A DNA stretch of 64,000 nucleotides from Candidatus Altarchaeales archaeon (GTDB lineage Archaea > Altiarchaeota > Altiarchaeia > IMC4 > SCGC-AAA252-I15), in the NCBI GenBank assembly GCA_014727915.1, contig WJMO01000007.1:33773-97772 (forward strand), in the 5' to 3' direction. The position numbers and the translations under genes were made by a program. The notes below the pieces were generated by a model that did not search any database, had not been told where the DNA came from, and saw nothing but the letters and a program-made list of their open reading frames with translations. Of this stretch, positions 28,066 through 38,228 are shown in pieces. Position 1 is the stretch's first letter, and the number at the start of each line of letters is the position of its first letter.

Positions 28066-31000
28066 CTATGCTGCCGAGCCTTCAGGGGACTCCTCCCCGT
28101 TGAACCGCACACCCACTATCTGGCTCACGCCCTTCACCATCGAGACCCCGATAGCAGAGTCCATGTACTTTAGCATGTTGTTGTTGTGGGTGACCATGAA
28201 GAACTGGCTGTTGGATGCTGAGAGCATCTGAGCCAACCTTATGCTGTTACGATGGTCCAATGCGGCGTCCAGCTCGTCCACTATGTAGAAGAACGCCGGC
28301 TTGTACTGTTGTATCGCCAATAGGAACGCGCTGGATGTGAGGACCTTCTCGCCGCCGCTCATCGCATCCAATGACATCAGCCTCTTGCCCCCGGGTGACG
28401 CGTTTATCATTAGGCCGCTCTCGGATATGTTCATGGGATTGTCCAACACCAGCGTCCCGCGGCCGTCGGAGAGGTCTGCGAATATGCGCTCGAAGTTCTC
28501 CTTCACCTTCTCGAACGCCTCCATGAACGTGTTCCGCTTCTTGGTCTCGATCTTGTCCATGAAGTCGAATATGCTCTGGCGCTCGGACTTCAGCGTGTCC
28601 AATTTCCCCATGATGTCGTCGAACTCCCTCTTTATCACGTCGTAGGTTTCTATGGATCGCATGTTAACCGATCCGAAAGCCACTAGGTCCGCCTCGAGCT
28701 TCTCAGCCCTCTCGGAAAGTTCCTTGACCGACTTGTCCAACAATTCAACACCCTCGTATTTCCCGAACTCCCTCTTAAGGTCCTCCAATCGGGTCTGGAT
28801 CCTGGTCTTCTCTATTATGAACTCGTTCAGCTTCTGGCTGACCCCCTCCATCCCATGCTCGATTTCGCCTATCCTAGACGACAATGCCGTAAGCTCCTCC
28901 TCCGCGGAATCCCGCTCCTTTACAAGCTCCTCTATCTCGCCTCCCACGGACTGATGAGCCTTCTCAAGAGACTCCAAACCCTTGTGGAGGTCCTTGACCT
29001 TGGTCTCAAGCGAGCCCATCTCGGATTTCACCTCCTGCCTAGCGGACCTGACCTGATCCACCCTAGACTTCAGCTCGCCCATCTGCTGGAGTATGAAGGT
29101 CTTCTTCTCGTTCAACTTGGTCTTCTCCACCTCCAAGTCCCTTAGATCGTCCTTCAACGAGTCGAGTTTGGTTGTCTCCCCCTTCCCCCTCTTCTCCAAA
29201 AGACCCGCCAACGCCTTCTCATCATGCACTACAGACTTCTCCAGCTTCTTGACCTCCATAGAATTCTCGGATATCTGGCCCGACAGGGACTCTATGGAAC
29301 CCACTATGCCATCCAACTTTTCCCTGAGGTTCCCCCTCCGCTCGGATAGTATGTTCTTGTCGAATGTTGTGTTGTCCAGTGCTTCCTTGCTCTGGCGAAG
29401 GTTCTCCCTCAGCTTCGCCAGAGTCTGGTCCAACCTGCTCCTAACCCTGGACTTCTCGTCGTATTCAGCCTGCAAGGAACCTATGCCAGAATCCAAAGCC
29501 CCGATCTCCTTCTCCAACTCCTCGATGTTGCTGAATGTGATCTCAAACCTTTCTGGAGTGTGGCCGCCCGTCATAGCGCCCGACAGCTCCAGGAGGTCGC
29601 CGTCCAAGGTGACCATCCTCCAGGAACCTACGCCTATCTTCTTGGCGGCTGCTATGTCCTTCACCAGTATCGTGTCGCCGAACACGTACTCGAACACCTT
29701 CTTGAACTTTGCTGATGACTTGATGTAATCCCGTGCGAAACCGAGCGAACCCGCGGGAGGCTTGCCAGCCGGTTTGAAGCCTATCTTGTCTAACGGCAGG
29801 AACGTGCACCTCCCGATCTCCTTCTTCCTAAGGTAGTCTATGCACTTGGCTGCATCATCGACCTTTGAGACGACGACATGGTGCATCCGCGCCCCGGCCG
29901 CCACCTGAAGGGGCAGGTTGTACTCGGGATTAGCCACCTCACCCAACTGCATTACCGGCCCCTGTATGCCGGGTATGACCTTCTTCAAGCCCACAACCGC
30001 CCTGGCAGCCTTCTGAAGACCTCCGGAGGCGCGCATGATAGTCTGCAATTCACTCTCCTTCTTGCCCAGTAGTATGCGCTGTTCCTCCAGCCTCGCCTGC
30101 AAACCCGTTATCTCCCGGTTGGCCCTGGAATACTCCTCCTCGAATCCTTTGAAGTCCTGCAAGGCCTTGTCATAGTCGCGTTTGAGCTTGGCCACGTCCT
30201 TTATCTTCCCCTGCTCCTCCATGGACCAGTTCTTCAGCTTGGACTCAAGGGACTCCCGCTCCATCTCAAGCGTCTTCTTCTCCTCGGACTTCCTGACGTT
30301 CAGCTCAGTCAATGCCTTTATCCTCGACCTGGCCTCGTAGACCCTGTTCTTGGCCTCGTCAAGCTCGGATTCGACGGCTGGGTCTGCTGATTTCCCGGCT
30401 TCAGACTCCAGCTCCTTACCCAGCGAGGCGGTCCTCTTTTCCACGGACTCCATCTGCTCCCTCACCTTCCGCTCCTCCTCAGCCAAGAGGCTTACACGCT
30501 CCTTCTTCTCCTTCTCCTCGGACTCTAGGGAGCCCAGCTGCTCGGCTAGGATGCTCATCCTGTCCTCGTGGCGGAGTATCTCGCCCCTGGTCTCGGTTAT
30601 CTTGGTGCCGCGCTTCTCCTCCTCCAAACGCAGCACCTCGGAGTTGATCTCCCTCAGCCGCTGGTTCTTGGATTGTATCTCAGATTTGATGTCCGATATC
30701 CTCTTCAGGTTCTCCTCCCTGCCCCGTGTCATCTCCCCTGTGAGCTCGTCGATCTTCTCGTCCCGGCGCTCCAGGCTCTGGATCTCCTTGTCCAGCAGCG
30801 TGGCCTTGCAGCTTCGGAGCTCGTCGCGGATGTCAACGTACTTAATCGCCTCGTCACGCTCCTTCTTCAGCTCCCGCATGTAACCCTGCTTCTCCCCGAG
30901 TATTAGGTGGGTCTGGCCTATCCGCTCCTCCACCTTCTCCAGCTCCCGGAGGGCCTTGTCCCTTTTCTCGTCGTAGACCCCTATCCCGCAGAGGTCGTCT

Positions 31001-31443
31001 ATTATCTTTCGCCGGTCCTTGGGCCGCATCTCCACGACCTTCGTGACGTCGTCCTGCAGGATTATGTTGTATTCGCTGTCCCCCACAAGTTCCACTATCC
31101 TCTGACGGGTAGTCCGCTTGTCGTTCAACTTGTATAGGGACGTGCCATCCCGGTCGACTATCCGGGTTATCTTGTGTTTGCGGCCCTCATCATCCTTCAG
31201 GGTCAGGGAAACCACAGCCTTCGTGGCGGGTTGACCGCCCACTCCACCGTTGAATATCAGTTCCTGGAGGTTAGCAGCCCTCAAACCCCTGCTCTTCCCC
31301 AGGACGAAGCAGATGGCCTCGGTTATGTTGCTCTTACCGCTGCCGTTTGGGCCCACTACGCCTGTGAACTTGTCAGGGAACTCTAGGACGGTCTTGTCCC
31401 TGAAACTCTTGAATCCTTTCAGCTCCAACCGGGTTAAGCGCAT
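28066..31443 (-). CDS. smc: Chromosome segregation protein SMC
   Basis: N-term GVVGPNGSGKSNITEAICFVLG; coiled coils with hinge; C-term LDAMSGGEKVLTSSAFLLAIQQYKPAFFYIVDELDAALD. Confidence 0.97.
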   Translation of the reverse strand: MRLTRLELKGFKSFRDKTVLEFPDKFTGVVGPNGSGKSNITEAICFVLGKSRGLRAANLQELIFNGGVGGQPATKAVVSLTLKDDEGRKHKITRIVDRDGTSLYKLNDKRTTRQRIVELVGDSEYNIILQDDVTKVVEMRPKDRRKIIDDLCGIGVYDEKRDKALRELEKVEERIGQTHLILGEKQGYMRELKKERDEAIKYVDIRDELRSCKATLLDKEIQSLERRDEKIDELTGEMTRGREENLKRISDIKSEIQSKNQRLREINSEVLRLEEEKRGTKITETRGEILRHEDRMSILAEQLGSLESEEKEKKERVSLLAEEERKVREQMESVEKRTASLGKELESEAGKSADPAVESELDEAKNRVYEARSRIKALTELNVRKSEEKKTLEMERESLESKLKNWSMEEQGKIKDVAKLKRDYDKALQDFKGFEEEYSRANREITGLQARLEEQRILLGKKESELQTIMRASGGLQKAARAVVGLKKVIPGIQGPVMQLGEVANPEYNLPLQVAAGARMHHVVVSKVDDAAKCIDYLRKKEIGRCTFLPLDKIGFKPAGKPPAGSLGFARDYIKSSAKFKKVFEYVFGDTILVKDIAAAKKIGVGSWRMVTLDGDLLELSGAMTGGHTPERFEITFSNIEELEKEIGALDSGIGSLQAEYDEKSRVRSRLDQTLAKLRENLRQSKEALDNTTFDKNILSERRGNLREKLDGIVGSIESLSGQISENSMEVKKLEKSVVHDEKALAGLLEKRGKGETTKLDSLKDDLRDLEVEKTKLNEKKTFILQQMGELKSRVDQVRSARQEVKSEMGSLETKVKDLHKGLESLEKAHQSVGGEIEELVKERDSAEEELTALSSRIGEIEHGMEGVSQKLNEFIIEKTRIQTRLEDLKREFGKYEGVELLDKSVKELSERAEKLEADLVAFGSVNMRSIETYDVIKREFDDIMGKLDTLKSERQSIFDFMDKIETKKRNTFMEAFEKVKENFERIFADLSDGRGTLVLDNPMNISESGLMINASPGGKRLMSLDAMSGGEKVLTSSAFLLAIQQYKPAFFYIVDELDAALDHRNSIRLAQMLSASNSQFFMVTHNNNMLKYMDSAIGVSMVKGVSQIVGVRFNGEESPEGSAA

Positions 31444-31524
31444 CTAATTCCTCCCCAAGACTCGCCTGCAACCAGCCAACCCTTCATTCCAATTAATTAG
31501 ATGTAGGCGTTTAAATTTAACAGC

Positions 31525-32079
31525 ATGATAGCCGTAACCTACAATGTAGAGAGGTACAGGAGTCTGCTCGCCGACACCGTCCGTGCGGGGGATGTCGTGC
31601 TGGAGATCGGCCCCCACAGGTGCAAGAGCACCGAGGAATACGTCGCCAAGGCAGGCAAGGCCATACTGGTCGACAAGGGCCACGACTGCAGTTCAAAGCT
31701 GGAGGAATACGCCGACGAGCGTGAGAATGTCACCTTCGTCTTCGGGGACGTGCGCGGCTTCGACGCCGTGAAGCTCGTCCTACATCACATCAGCGAATGC
31801 GATGTGATGGCCGTGGACCTGGGCGGGGGCAGGTTCCCGGACACGGTGTTCAAGGTCTGGGCCACCTGGTCAGGGATATTCAAGCCAAGGGACTCTATAA
31901 TAAGGTGCCGTGGGCTGGCGGAGTTCCTGAAAAGGGCGGAGATACGGGATGAGAGCCTCCCAGGAAAATTCAGGGATAGCGGGTGGCTGGAGGACTACGG
32001 GCGGAAGACACCCTACAACCTGAAGAAGCAGTTGGACGAGATAGGCCACTGGGTCGACATAAACCAACCACTGGATTGA
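31525..32079 (+). CDS. SAM-dependent methyltransferase-like protein
   Basis: AGDVVLEIGPHRCKSTEEYVAKAGKAILVDKGHD...VTFVFGDVRGFDAVKLVLHHISECDVMAVDLGGGRFPDTVFKVW. Confidence 0.65.
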   Translation: MIAVTYNVERYRSLLADTVRAGDVVLEIGPHRCKSTEEYVAKAGKAILVDKGHDCSSKLEEYADERENVTFVFGDVRGFDAVKLVLHHISECDVMAVDLGGGRFPDTVFKVWATWSGIFKPRDSIIRCRGLAEFLKRAEIRDESLPGKFRDSGWLEDYGRKTPYNLKKQLDEIGHWVDINQPLD

Positions 32080-32140
32080 CTTTTTTTTCTTAAACTATTT
32101 TGAAAAATTTCAAAATAATTTAAAAAGGCGGGTGGGTGAT

Positions 32141-34459
32141 TCACCCGCCGAATATCATCTTCCGCAGGCGTGCCAGTATGCCCTTCGGCTCCTCCTCCTG
32201 GGTCCGGACAGTGGAGGTGCTGCCTTGCCTGACGCACTCGCACTTGGCTGCTCCGCTGTCGTCCACCATGTAATCACATGTGTAGCCTCTCGGGCAATCT
32301 CCCTCGACGCACGTGTTAGGAGATGCGTACTCTATCGCCTCGCATCGTATCGTCTCCAACGTGGTGGTGGGCGACGTCTCCCTGCACTTGCAGTAGTTCA
32401 CGCCCGCACTGTCGGTCACGACCGTGCATGTGTATCCTGGCGGGCACGCTGCCATCTTGCAGCTTTCTGCCGTGGGGTCTGTCACGTCGCTGCACTTCCT
32501 CCCTGGGACAGTCGAGGGTGGCACTCCCTGGATGCACCTGCAAACTCCCGCAGCTCCTGCCGCCTCCTGGACGTGCTTGCACTTGTGCTGTGGCGGGCAG
32601 AGGCCCTCGACGCACCGGTCATCGGAGGCTGGGTATATGCCCTCGCACTTCATCTGACCTGGCAATGTGGTGGAAGTGGGTGATACGCACCTGCACATGC
32701 CCGAGTCCGCGGAGGTTGCTCCTGGTATGAACCTGCACTTGCTATCCTCCGGGCAGAGGCCTTCGGCGCACTTTTCAGCTGATGCCGGGTATACGCCGTC
32801 GCATTTCACCTGGCCGGGCAGTGTGGTTGTGGTGGGCGTCTCATAGCCTACGCACACGCACTTGGACACCTGGGCGCTGCCGAACGTGTAGGTAATGACC
32901 CTGCACTTCTGTTCCGGCGGGCACAGGGCTGCCTTGCAGGACTCGGGGGTCGCGTAGTCGACGGCCTCGCACTTCTCCTGGGTTGGCAGGGTGGTTGAGG
33001 TTGCTCCCGGCCCTTCAGCGCAGACACAGCCGGAAACCTGGGTGCTGCCGAACGTGTAGGTAATGAGGCTGCAGCTCTGGCCGGGCGGGCATGAGGCTGG
33101 CTTGCAGGTCTCATGTGACGGGTATGCCACATCCTCGCATGGCCCTGGCTCCATCGTTGTTGTCGTCACAGGTATGCACTTGCAGTAGTTCGCATCTGCG
33201 GCGGTCGGGTTGATGACCATCCTGCACTCGTGGCCTGGAGGACATGGGCCCTCCTTGCATCTCGCAGCCGATGCTGGATAGATGGCCTCGCACCTCACCT
33301 GCCCTGGCAGTGTTGTTGTTGTGGTCTCCTTGAGTACGCACTTGCACCTGCCAGCGTTAGCTGCCGACGCCAGTTGGACGTACTTGCACTCGTAGTCCGT
33401 CGGGCACTCGGCTGCTTCGCACCTGTCCGGGGACGGGTACTGCTGGGCCTCGCACCTCCGGGAGGGGATGGTCGTCGTGGGCGTCTCGCAGACGCACCTC
33501 GCGGGTGTCTGCAATGCGGCAAGCGAAGCTGAGGATACGGTTCCCGGCTTGTAGACGCATCTCTGCCCTGGCGGGCATCTTCCACTGCACGTGTTCGGCG
33601 ACGGGCGGTCTATCGCCTCGCACCGTGTTTGTAGGGTGGTGGTCGTTGCCGTGTCGTCAGGTTCGCATGAGCACTTGAGCACGCACGAGTACCCGGGGGG
33701 GCAGTAGCCGCTTAGACAATTAGACCTGGTAGGGGCGTATATCCCAGAACACCTTGTCGTGGCGGGCTGGGTGGTGGTGGTCGCCTGCACGCACTGGCAC
33801 TTCCCCGTGTTGGCTGCCGCAGCCGAGGGCACGTACCTGCATGTGTAGTCTGTGGGGCAGACGCCGACCGCGCACCTGTCGGGGGACGCGTAGGCGAGCG
33901 CCTCGCACCTCTGGGATGAGGGTATTGTAGTGGTTGTGTCGCAAACGCATTTTCCGGCTATGTTGGCTGCCAGGTATCCGGGGGATGTCCCGGCCTTGTA
34001 CACGCAACTGGTCCCGGCGGGGCATACTCCGCTGCAGGTGTTCGGGGTCGGGTTGGAGACGTCCTCGCACCTCCGTAACGTGGAGGTCATTGTAGTGGTT
34101 GTGGTCTCCCTGCATTTGCAGGAGCCGGCATTCGCGGTCGTGACCGAGGGCACGTACGCGCATGTGAGGCCGTCATCGCAGACGCCGACCGCGCATCGTG
34201 CGTCGCTGTTGTACTGGAGACGCTCGCAGGGTGTGCCGGACTGGGTCGTGGTTGTCCGCAGGGTCAGCCCGTCGGGATCATATGCGGTTATGTGAGGCTG
34301 TCTTAGGGTGGTTGTCGTGATCGTTATGTCGGAGACCCTTTTGATGTTGTCTGTGCCCAATGTCGCGGCAGCCGCCAAACCCACAACGAGGAGTAAGATA
34401 AAAGAGACAGTTGCCAGCCTAGATTTTGAAATATGGTTTGCCATAGAAGACAATGACAT
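32141..34459 (-). CDS. Secreted/anchored protein of 13 six-cysteine modules joined by Thr-rich linkers
   Basis: N-term TM; repeated C-x(9-11)-C-x(3-5)-C-x(5)-C-x(n)-C-x-C units, each followed by TTTT-type linkers. Confidence 0.88.
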   Translation of the reverse strand: MSLSSMANHISKSRLATVSFILLLVVGLAAAATLGTDNIKRVSDITITTTTLRQPHITAYDPDGLTLRTTTTQSGTPCERLQYNSDARCAVGVCDDGLTCAYVPSVTTANAGSCKCRETTTTTMTSTLRRCEDVSNPTPNTCSGVCPAGTSCVYKAGTSPGYLAANIAGKCVCDTTTTIPSSQRCEALAYASPDRCAVGVCPTDYTCRYVPSAAAANTGKCQCVQATTTTQPATTRCSGIYAPTRSNCLSGYCPPGYSCVLKCSCEPDDTATTTTLQTRCEAIDRPSPNTCSGRCPPGQRCVYKPGTVSSASLAALQTPARCVCETPTTTIPSRRCEAQQYPSPDRCEAAECPTDYECKYVQLASAANAGRCKCVLKETTTTTLPGQVRCEAIYPASAARCKEGPCPPGHECRMVINPTAADANYCKCIPVTTTTMEPGPCEDVAYPSHETCKPASCPPGQSCSLITYTFGSTQVSGCVCAEGPGATSTTLPTQEKCEAVDYATPESCKAALCPPEQKCRVITYTFGSAQVSKCVCVGYETPTTTTLPGQVKCDGVYPASAEKCAEGLCPEDSKCRFIPGATSADSGMCRCVSPTSTTLPGQMKCEGIYPASDDRCVEGLCPPQHKCKHVQEAAGAAGVCRCIQGVPPSTVPGRKCSDVTDPTAESCKMAACPPGYTCTVVTDSAGVNYCKCRETSPTTTLETIRCEAIEYASPNTCVEGDCPRGYTCDYMVDDSGAAKCECVRQGSTSTVRTQEEEPKGILARLRKMIFGG

Positions 34460-34477
34460 AGCACGGTATATAAGCTT

Positions 34478-35131
34478 TCAGATCACTGCCTTCTCGTATT
34501 CCTTTACCTCGTCCCAGGTTATGGCGCATCCGGAGAACTTGAGCGCTGACAATGCCGCGCCAAGTACGTCCTTGTCAGCCACCCCATGCATCCGAGTCAG
34601 TATGCCCTTCTCATACGCCACCGCAGTGACCTCCGCAGACCTGATGACCGGTATGTCCGGCATAAGCTCCTTGATTTCCCTGAGGGCCTGGTCGTCCATG
34701 TTCACCTCCTTCTTGTTGCGGTGGGAGAGGAGCTTCCTTAGCTCATAGGGGTCTTCCATCAGGAGGCGGGTGGTCCTCTCGTCTATCAACAGGGCCTTGG
34801 CGTTCATCTCTCCCGCAAGGCCTATAGCCTCTGACTCCGCGGCATGGATTATCTTAAGGTTCTTGCCTTTTATACTGTATATTTTGTTGGCTGCTGAGAG
34901 TATCCTGTCCCCCAGGTCAGACTCGCATTTCCTGACGACCAGCGAACCGGATTTTATGAGCTGGTTTATCCGCATGGACTCCAACGCGAACCTCTTGCTC
35001 CCCGAGGGCTTGGAGATGATCTCCTCGTACACCTTCGGTGTTATTGTGAACTCCACGCCCAACTTGCCAATAACCGGGCAGAGGCAGTTGACTGCCATGG
35101 ATATTATGCTGCTCGAGTCTACTACGATCAT
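34478..35131 (-). CDS. PIN-domain-like protein
   Basis: MIVVDSSSIISMA; HAAESEAIGLAGEMNAKALLIDERTTRLLME; GVADKDVLGAALSALKF. Confidence 0.65.
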   Translation of the reverse strand: MIVVDSSSIISMAVNCLCPVIGKLGVEFTITPKVYEEIISKPSGSKRFALESMRINQLIKSGSLVVRKCESDLGDRILSAANKIYSIKGKNLKIIHAAESEAIGLAGEMNAKALLIDERTTRLLMEDPYELRKLLSHRNKKEVNMDDQALREIKELMPDIPVIRSAEVTAVAYEKGILTRMHGVADKDVLGAALSALKFSGCAITWDEVKEYEKAVI

Positions 35132-35168
35132 TGTTTATTAATGGTAACATTATAAGATATACAGCAGA

Positions 35169-35717
35169 ATGGCGGTCCCTGTTAAGATAGAGAATATCGT
35201 CTCAGCCATCACCCTCGGAATCCGGATCGACCTCAGGAAATTCGTGGACAAGGTCAGGGGCGTCGAGTATAACCCTGAGAACTTCCCTGGAGTAGTGTAT
35301 AGGGTACATGAGCCCAAGGTTTCGATGCTCATATTCAGCAGCGGCAAGGTGATATGCACTGGTGCGAGGGGTGAGGAGGACATTGACGCGGCGGTGGACC
35401 AGTTGAAGGTCAAACTGGGAGAGGGCGGTGTTAGGGTCAAGGGAGCTCCCGTTATAGAGATACAGAATATTGTGGCAAGCAGCAGCGTGGACGTGAAGGT
35501 GAACCTGGACCAGCTGGCCATAGAATGCTTCAACACAGAATACGAGCCCGAGCAGTTCCCTGGCCTCGTCTACAGGCTTGAGCAGCCCAAGACGGTGATG
35601 CTCATATTCAGAAGTGGGAAGATGATAATCACGGGCGCCAAGAACACCGAGGACATAAGGGTCGCAGCCGAGAAGACAAGGGATATGATACACGAGTACA
35701 AGGCTATAATTGAGTGA
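35169..35717 (+). CDS. tbp: TATA-box-binding protein
   Basis: Two direct repeats: KIENIVSAITLGIRIDLRKF..PENFPGVVYRVHEPKVSMLIFSSGKVICTGA and EIQNIVASSSVDVKVNLDQLA..PEQFPGLVYRLEQPKTVMLIFRSGKMIITGA. Confidence 0.98.
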   Translation: MAVPVKIENIVSAITLGIRIDLRKFVDKVRGVEYNPENFPGVVYRVHEPKVSMLIFSSGKVICTGARGEEDIDAAVDQLKVKLGEGGVRVKGAPVIEIQNIVASSSVDVKVNLDQLAIECFNTEYEPEQFPGLVYRLEQPKTVMLIFRSGKMIITGAKNTEDIRVAAEKTRDMIHEYKAIIE

Positions 35718-35840
35718 AAATCAGCCGCTTAGGGTGCACTGTGCTAATTTAGGGGCAAAAACAGAACCAAATGGTTTTTAAAGTATGAAAAGAAAGATAT
35801 AATCTGAAAACTAATTTTTTATATAAACGAGGGGGAAAAC

Positions 35841-36449
35841 ATGAAGAAACTAGGAAATAAAGGTTTGATGGGAATCGGGACGCTGATAATATTTATTGCG
35901 GTGATCCTGGTTGCCGCCGTAGCCGCTGCCGTTCTGGTTTCGACCTCTGGCAGCCTACAGCAGAGGTCGTTAACGACCGGATCCCAGGCGGAAGAAGGTG
36001 TCTCAACGGGCGCTGAGGCCGTTTCAGTCATGGCGACTGACGGTTCCACAGGCCACGACCTCGAGCACTTCGAGGTTCTTTTGAGGCTCCAGGCTGGAAG
36101 CGAAGCACTGAACTTGAACAACACGGTTGTCCTCGTGGACACTGCGACCACATCGCAGAGCCTTGACTACGGCGGTGCCGTGGCCGATGGTACGGAGTCG
36201 AGCAACACTTACTCGTACGCCGTTACGTACGTGAAGCAGGGCCCCGACTACGAGCAGGACTACCTGAGCCGTGGTGACGTCATAAAGATGAAGTTCAGGT
36301 GCGACGACTGCACGTCAGGTGACACCGGCGGCATCGGCGAGAACAAGAAGGTGCGGATAAAGATTATCCCACGTGTCGGAACGACCTCGATCATCGAGTT
36401 CACGACACCGGACGTTGTCACCGACCAGAGAATAACGCTCTGGCCGTAG
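35841..36449 (+). CDS. Archaellin (archaeal flagellin family)
   Basis: KLGNKGLMGIGTLIIFIAVILVAAVAAAVLVSTSGSLQQRSLTTGSQAEEGVSTGAEAVSVMATDG; C-term RVGTTSIIEFTTPDVVTDQRITLWP. Confidence 0.88.
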   Translation: MKKLGNKGLMGIGTLIIFIAVILVAAVAAAVLVSTSGSLQQRSLTTGSQAEEGVSTGAEAVSVMATDGSTGHDLEHFEVLLRLQAGSEALNLNNTVVLVDTATTSQSLDYGGAVADGTESSNTYSYAVTYVKQGPDYEQDYLSRGDVIKMKFRCDDCTSGDTGGIGENKKVRIKIIPRVGTTSIIEFTTPDVVTDQRITLWP

Positions 36450-36557
36450 ACGATTAACCCATCGGGGGCATAAGCCCCCAAAACTTCTCTTTTTCTATTT
36501 TTTCTCAAAAACCCAGCTAAGGCTATTTATTCCCGTTCTTCCAGATAATCGTATAAG

Positions 36558-37463
36558 ATGAGCAAGCCAGCCAGGGACATCCGGACCGCGGAGATACTCG
36601 ACCGGGAGGAGATCGCCAGGGCTATGAGAGGTCAAGTCGATGAAAAAGTTGCTGACGTTGGTGTTGACCGTGGTCTGGAGGGCCACATAGTTGCTGTTAA
36701 GCGGTTGAACGACGAGGCTGTCACCAGGTTCAGGGGCTTGGACAGCAGGTTCTACGTGGTCACCGCGGGGCACCCTACTAGGGAACAAAAGGATTTTGGA
36801 TTGGTGAATGGTGAGAGACGGGAAGTGGTAAGGACTGTCGACAGCCCCCATGACCTGATCGTCTTTGATGTTAAGGGCGTGCTGGACGTTCCGAACCGTG
36901 ACCGTGAGGATAACGAGCCTGTGAGGGCTGTCACAGGGGTTGTGTTGGATGGGCAGAGCTGCGCGGTGAAGCACACCTGTCTTGTGCTGGGAGTCGCTCC
37001 AGACGATTTCAAGCTTCCGGGGCCGAGATTATCGGATGATGATGTCGATTCATTAGGCCGTCTGGGAGTATTCCCTCCGAAAAGCAGGGACCTTAACATG
37101 TTAAAGGGGAGGAGGCTTGCTTTTTTGATGTACCGGCATCCGCTGCAGGAGGGCATGCCCGTTGGCTTCTTCAACCAGGATGGTAGCACGGACAGTTTCT
37201 TTGGGAACCTGACAGTTAACGTGAGCCCGGCCATTACGGACGTTGAGGCGAGGGTTGACGTGGGGGCGGATACAAGCACCGTTATGATCAGGAAGGGTGC
37301 TAGGGAGGTTGACAGGAGACTAGAGAGCGTTTTAGCGGGTGATACCAGGAACCCCAACGACATAGCGGGCATATTGGACGACCTCCGGGGGGTTTCAGGA
37401 GAGAGCAGGAGATGGCACAATCAGAGGGAGGTGAGAGACAGCGGGATAATTCCGGGGAGATGA
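36558..37463 (+). CDS. Hypothetical 301-aa protein
   Basis: Uninterrupted ORF; preferred over the 222-aa antisense ORF (36752..37420), which has a low-complexity Ser/Thr/Pro-rich translation. Confidence 0.6.
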   Translation: MSKPARDIRTAEILDREEIARAMRGQVDEKVADVGVDRGLEGHIVAVKRLNDEAVTRFRGLDSRFYVVTAGHPTREQKDFGLVNGERREVVRTVDSPHDLIVFDVKGVLDVPNRDREDNEPVRAVTGVVLDGQSCAVKHTCLVLGVAPDDFKLPGPRLSDDDVDSLGRLGVFPPKSRDLNMLKGRRLAFLMYRHPLQEGMPVGFFNQDGSTDSFFGNLTVNVSPAITDVEARVDVGADTSTVMIRKGAREVDRRLESVLAGDTRNPNDIAGILDDLRGVSGESRRWHNQREVRDSGIIPGR

Positions 37464-37468
37464 TAGTT

Positions 37469-37870
37469 TCATTTGAGTATTGATAGTTTGCAGTTTTCCA
37501 CGCCGCGTATGGCGCTCAGTCCGCCGTAGAGTTCCCGTATCTTTACTGCTTCGCCTTCGACTATCAGGACTTCCACGCATTCTGCGTGTGTTATGTGACT
37601 GTGCATCGTGGATTTGATGCTGGTTTCGTGTTTGTGCTGCAATTCCACCAGTTTCTTGTTCACGTCGGAGACGTGATGGTCGTATAGGTAGGATATCGTT
37701 CCGGTAGCCTTGCCGTTCGACCTGGGACGCTTCTGCGTTATGAATTCGCGCACTGCGTCGGCTATGGCTTTGCTGCGGTTGGAGTAGCCCAGGTCTTCTA
37801 TGAGCCTGTCAAACCTCTCGACCAGCTTGCCGGGGAGGGAGACCCCGAATCGTGTCACCCTGTCAGCCAT
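37469..37870 (-). CDS. nikR: Nickel-responsive transcriptional regulator NikR (ribbon-helix-helix plus ACT-like domain)
   Basis: RFGVSLPGKLVERFDRLIEDLGYSNRSKAIADAVREF; SYLYDHHVSDVNKKLVELQHKHETSIKSTMHSHITHAECVEVLIVEG. Confidence 0.93.
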   Translation of the reverse strand: MADRVTRFGVSLPGKLVERFDRLIEDLGYSNRSKAIADAVREFITQKRPRSNGKATGTISYLYDHHVSDVNKKLVELQHKHETSIKSTMHSHITHAECVEVLIVEGEAVKIRELYGGLSAIRGVENCKLSILK

Positions 37871-37895
37871 CCAATGTCACCATGCTTTTATATGT

Positions 37896-37922
37896 GTAAC
37901 ACAAATTTAAAAAGAGTGTTAT
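37896..37922. promoter_or_regulatory. Candidate NikR operator
   Basis: GTAACAC-N13-GTGTTAT: half-sites perfect over 6 bp (TAACAC/GTGTTA) in the 61-bp divergent intergenic region. Confidence 0.45.
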
Positions 37923-37931
37923 GGTGATTGT

Positions 37932-38222
37932 ATGTGGTTGATTGTCTCGTCTGTGGCGGCTGTTGCGGTGACCGCATTGTGGGCCTTTACTCCGAAGAAG
38001 TACAAGCTGGGCAGCCTTGCCATAATGCTGTGGGGGCTTTCGCTGATGATATTCGTGGATCATGCCCTGGGATATGAGGGAGGTCCGTTCATCGAGATGG
38101 AAACCGACGGACTGATTGAGAGCGGGACAGTATTGGGGATCGCGATGATCATGCCGTTATTTATTATCTGGGAGATCCAACTAGTTATTTCAAAGATGAG
38201 AGGAGAGCTAAATACGAGGTGA
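37932..38222 (+). CDS. Small membrane protein (96 aa), divergent from nikR
   Basis: Three hydrophobic segments: LIVSSVAAVAVTALWAF, LAIMLWGLSLMIFV, GTVLGIAMIMPLFIIWEIQLV. Confidence 0.7.
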   Translation: MWLIVSSVAAVAVTALWAFTPKKYKLGSLAIMLWGLSLMIFVDHALGYEGGPFIEMETDGLIESGTVLGIAMIMPLFIIWEIQLVISKMRGELNTR

Positions 38223-38228
38223 AATAGG

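Noticed and set aside
32160-34440. Repetitive DNA of the Thr linkers as a CRISPR-like or satellite array
   Set aside because: Units are diverged coding repeats without conserved repeats/spacers; explained by the 13-module protein
36752-37420. 222-aa minus-strand ORF
   Set aside because: Low-complexity Ser/Thr/Pro-rich translation antisense to the longer 301-aa ORF; treated as a shadow
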